Positions 40,608 to 42,223 of a DNA stretch of 42,223 nt are shown here, in pieces (position 1 is the first letter of the stretch; every line of letters starts with the position of its first letter). The position numbers and the translations under genes are program-made. The notes under the pieces are model-generated. The model was not told the origin of the DNA, searched no databases, and saw nothing but the letters and a program-made list of their open reading frames with translations. Origin of the DNA: an uncultured Paracoccaceae bacterium (GTDB taxonomy: Bacteria; Pseudomonadota; Alphaproteobacteria; Rhodobacterales; Rhodobacteraceae); contig CAKZVL010000003.1 of the NCBI GenBank assembly GCA_937922155.1, forward strand, positions 1 to 42,223. Reading direction: 5' to 3'.

Positions 40608-42223
40608 ATGCGAACTCACGCGCAAGCGGTCGTTATCGGTGGGGGCGTCATCGGATGTTCAATCCTCTACCACCTCACAAAACTCGGTTGGACGGATGTT
40701 GTCCTCCTAGAACGTGACGAGCTTACCTCAGGCTCCACGTGGCACGCCGCCGCGAATATCCACGGGTTGCACGACAACGCCAATATCTCGCGCCTGCAAC
40801 ATTACACCATGAACCTCTACAACGCGCTAGAAGAAGAAACAGGTCAATCCTGCGGTGTCTTTCAACCCGGTTCCCTCTACCTCGCCCAAACAGAAGCCCG
40901 CGAACATCAGTTGAAACTGCAAGCGGCGAAAGCCAAACTTTATGACATGGAATTCAGCGAAATTTCGCAAGACCGCGCAGAAGAATTGCATCCGTTGGTC
41001 AATTTCGATGGTGTCCGCTGCATCATGTGGGAACCCAGCGGCGGCAACGTCGACCCCTCAGGTGTCACCAATGCCTATGCCGCAGGCGCACGCCAACGCG
41101 GCGCACAGATCAACCGCTTTACCCCCGTCACAGGCACCGAACAACAGCCCGATGGCAGCTGGATCGTGCGCACCCCAAATGGCGATATTCAGACCCAATG
41201 GGTGATCAACGCCGCTGGCCTCTGGGGCCGCGAAGTGGCTGCGCTCGCCGGGATTGAGGTGCCTTTGCAACCCACCGAACACCAGTATTTCGTCACCGAA
41301 ACGATTACAGAGGTTGAAACCATGGGTCGTCGCCTCCCCTCGGTCGCGGACCGTGACGGCGAATACTACTTGCGCCAAGAGGGCAACGGCCTGCTCATCG
41401 GCGCATATGAAAAGGGCATGAAATTCTGGGCCGAAAACGGCACGCCTCTGGACTTTGCCCATGACCTTTTCGCCGACGATCTAGACCGGATCATGGACAA
41501 CGTGATGCGCGCCATGGATCGCGTGCCCGTCGCCGCCTCCGCAGGGGTCAAACGGGTCATCAACGGCCCAATGATATGGTCGCCAGACAGCAACGTGGTG
41601 TTGGGCCCAATTCCTGAGCTGAAAAACTATTTCATGTGCGGCGGCATCATTCCCGGCTTTAGCCAATCTGCCGGCATGGGCCTCATGGTGGCGCAATGGA
41701 TCATAGAAGGAGAGATGCAGTACGATATGTTCTCTTGGGACGTCGCGCGCTTTGGCCTTTGGGCGAACGATAAAAAATTCGTCAAAGAAAAGGTCGAAGA
41801 CGTCTACTCCCACCGCTTTGCCATCCACTACCCCAACGAAGAACGCGCCGCTGGCCGACCACTGAAAACCCGCCCCGTCTATGAAATACAAAAAAACATG
41901 GGCGCCGTCTTCGGACTGAACTACGGCTGGGAACATCCCCAGTGGTTTGCCGATGAACCGGGGATGAAAGACACCAACGGATTTACCCGTCAAAATTGGT
42001 GGGAACCCGTCGGCAAAGAATGCACCATGTTGCGCGAACACGCGGGCATCATCGACATCTCCAACTTTGCCAAATACCGCTGCAAAGGGCCTGACGCCGA
42101 AAGCTGGCTTAACAGCATCTTCGCAAACCGAATGCCCAAAACAATCGGCCGCTCCTGCCTGACCCCACTTATCGGTGTGCGCGGTGGGATCGCTGGCGAT
42201 GCGACCGTGACGCGCGTGGCAGT
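40608..42223 (+). CDS. FAD-dependent oxidoreductase, dimethylglycine/sarcosine dehydrogenase-like (3' end outside window)
   Basis: At least 538 residues are visible; the gene runs off the window end. The N-terminus carries the FAD motif VVIGGGVIGCSILYHL, followed by LLERDELTSGSTWHAA and DPSGVTNAYAAGARQRG, as in the DMGDH/sarcosine dehydrogenase family. The later segment GLNYGWEHPQWF, then EHAGIIDISNFAKYRCKGPDAESWLNSI, begins the GcvT-like folate-binding half. Such enzymes oxidise N-methyl (or related) groups and pass C1 units to tetrahydrofolate. ATG 40608 has AAGG upstream; the 149-base gap before it shows no clear promoter, so it may belong to the same operon. Confidence 0.9.
   Translation, partial: MRTHAQAVVIGGGVIGCSILYHLTKLGWTDVVLLERDELTSGSTWHAAANIHGLHDNANISRLQHYTMNLYNALEEETGQSCGVFQPGSLYLAQTEAREHQLKLQAAKAKLYDMEFSEISQDRAEELHPLVNFDGVRCIMWEPSGGNVDPSGVTNAYAAGARQRGAQINRFTPVTGTEQQPDGSWIVRTPNGDIQTQWVINAAGLWGREVAALAGIEVPLQPTEHQYFVTETITEVETMGRRLPSVADRDGEYYLRQEGNGLLIGAYEKGMKFWAENGTPLDFAHDLFADDLDRIMDNVMRAMDRVPVAASAGVKRVINGPMIWSPDSNVVLGPIPELKNYFMCGGIIPGFSQSAGMGLMVAQWIIEGEMQYDMFSWDVARFGLWANDKKFVKEKVEDVYSHRFAIHYPNEERAAGRPLKTRPVYEIQKNMGAVFGLNYGWEHPQWFADEPGMKDTNGFTRQNWWEPVGKECTMLREHAGIIDISNFAKYRCKGPDAESWLNSIFANRMPKTIGRSCLTPLIGVRGGIAGDATVTRVA

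Noticed and set aside
1-42223. tRNA, rRNA, insertion sequences, integrase/attachment sites, replication origin
   Set aside because: No cloverleaf-like sequence, rRNA-like block, transposase motif, terminal inverted repeats or origin-type repeat cluster was recognised by reading; a tRNA and IS search would be needed to exclude them fully.

Overview
The window looks like chromosomal DNA from a marine alphaproteobacterium, most likely a low-to-mid-GC member of the Roseobacter group (Rhodobacterales). This is inferred from the gene families: a TctABC transporter, several CUT1-type sugar ABC transporters with LacI regulators, a stand-alone Hint-domain protein, monomeric isocitrate dehydrogenase, and an AtuA/DUF4387 pair. 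No rRNA, tRNA, CRISPR array, transposase or phage gene was seen, and no species is claimed.

Positions 1-9617 form a surface-polysaccharide locus. Two tandem LicD-family genes (the first with TPR-like repeats) are followed by a group-2-type capsule exporter. kpsT and kpsE lie on the minus strand and kpsM is divergent on the plus strand. A WbpM/CapD-type nucleotide-sugar dehydratase, an initiating sugar-phosphate transferase and a sugar epimerase follow. A 52-codon gene (1601-1759, minus) sits between the two LicD genes.

Positions 9618-16717 hold a membrane fatty-acid desaturase, a divergent ArgP-like LysR regulator, a complete tctCBA uptake operon, and, divergent from it, an AtuA-family (DUF1446) gene overlapping a DUF4387 gene.

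Positions 16731-26212 form one sugar regulon. A divergent LacI regulator with a palindromic operator faces a minus-strand operon for a GtsA-like binding protein, two permeases, an ATPase, two xylose-isomerase-like TIM-barrel enzymes and two Gfo/Idh/MocA oxidoreductases. This 2+2 enzyme set matches the oxidation/elimination/hydration/reduction logic of 3-keto-glycoside routes such as levoglucosan catabolism.

Positions 26213-29472 hold a stand-alone Hint-domain gene embedded in CA-rich tracts and the monomeric NADP-isocitrate dehydrogenase gene. A long hairpin terminator lies between them.

Positions 29523-42223 form the least familiar cluster. A SnoaL/NTF2-like gene diverges, across a 20-bp LacI-type palindrome, from a tightly packed plus-strand operon. 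That operon encodes a second sugar-type ABC transporter, a second SnoaL-like paralogue, a LacI regulator, a third SnoaL-like protein, a bicupin, an alpha/beta hydrolase, an RraA-family protein and a dimethylglycine/sarcosine-dehydrogenase-like flavoprotein cut by the window end. I do not recognise this combination as a described pathway, and it is the best candidate for a new catabolic system here.
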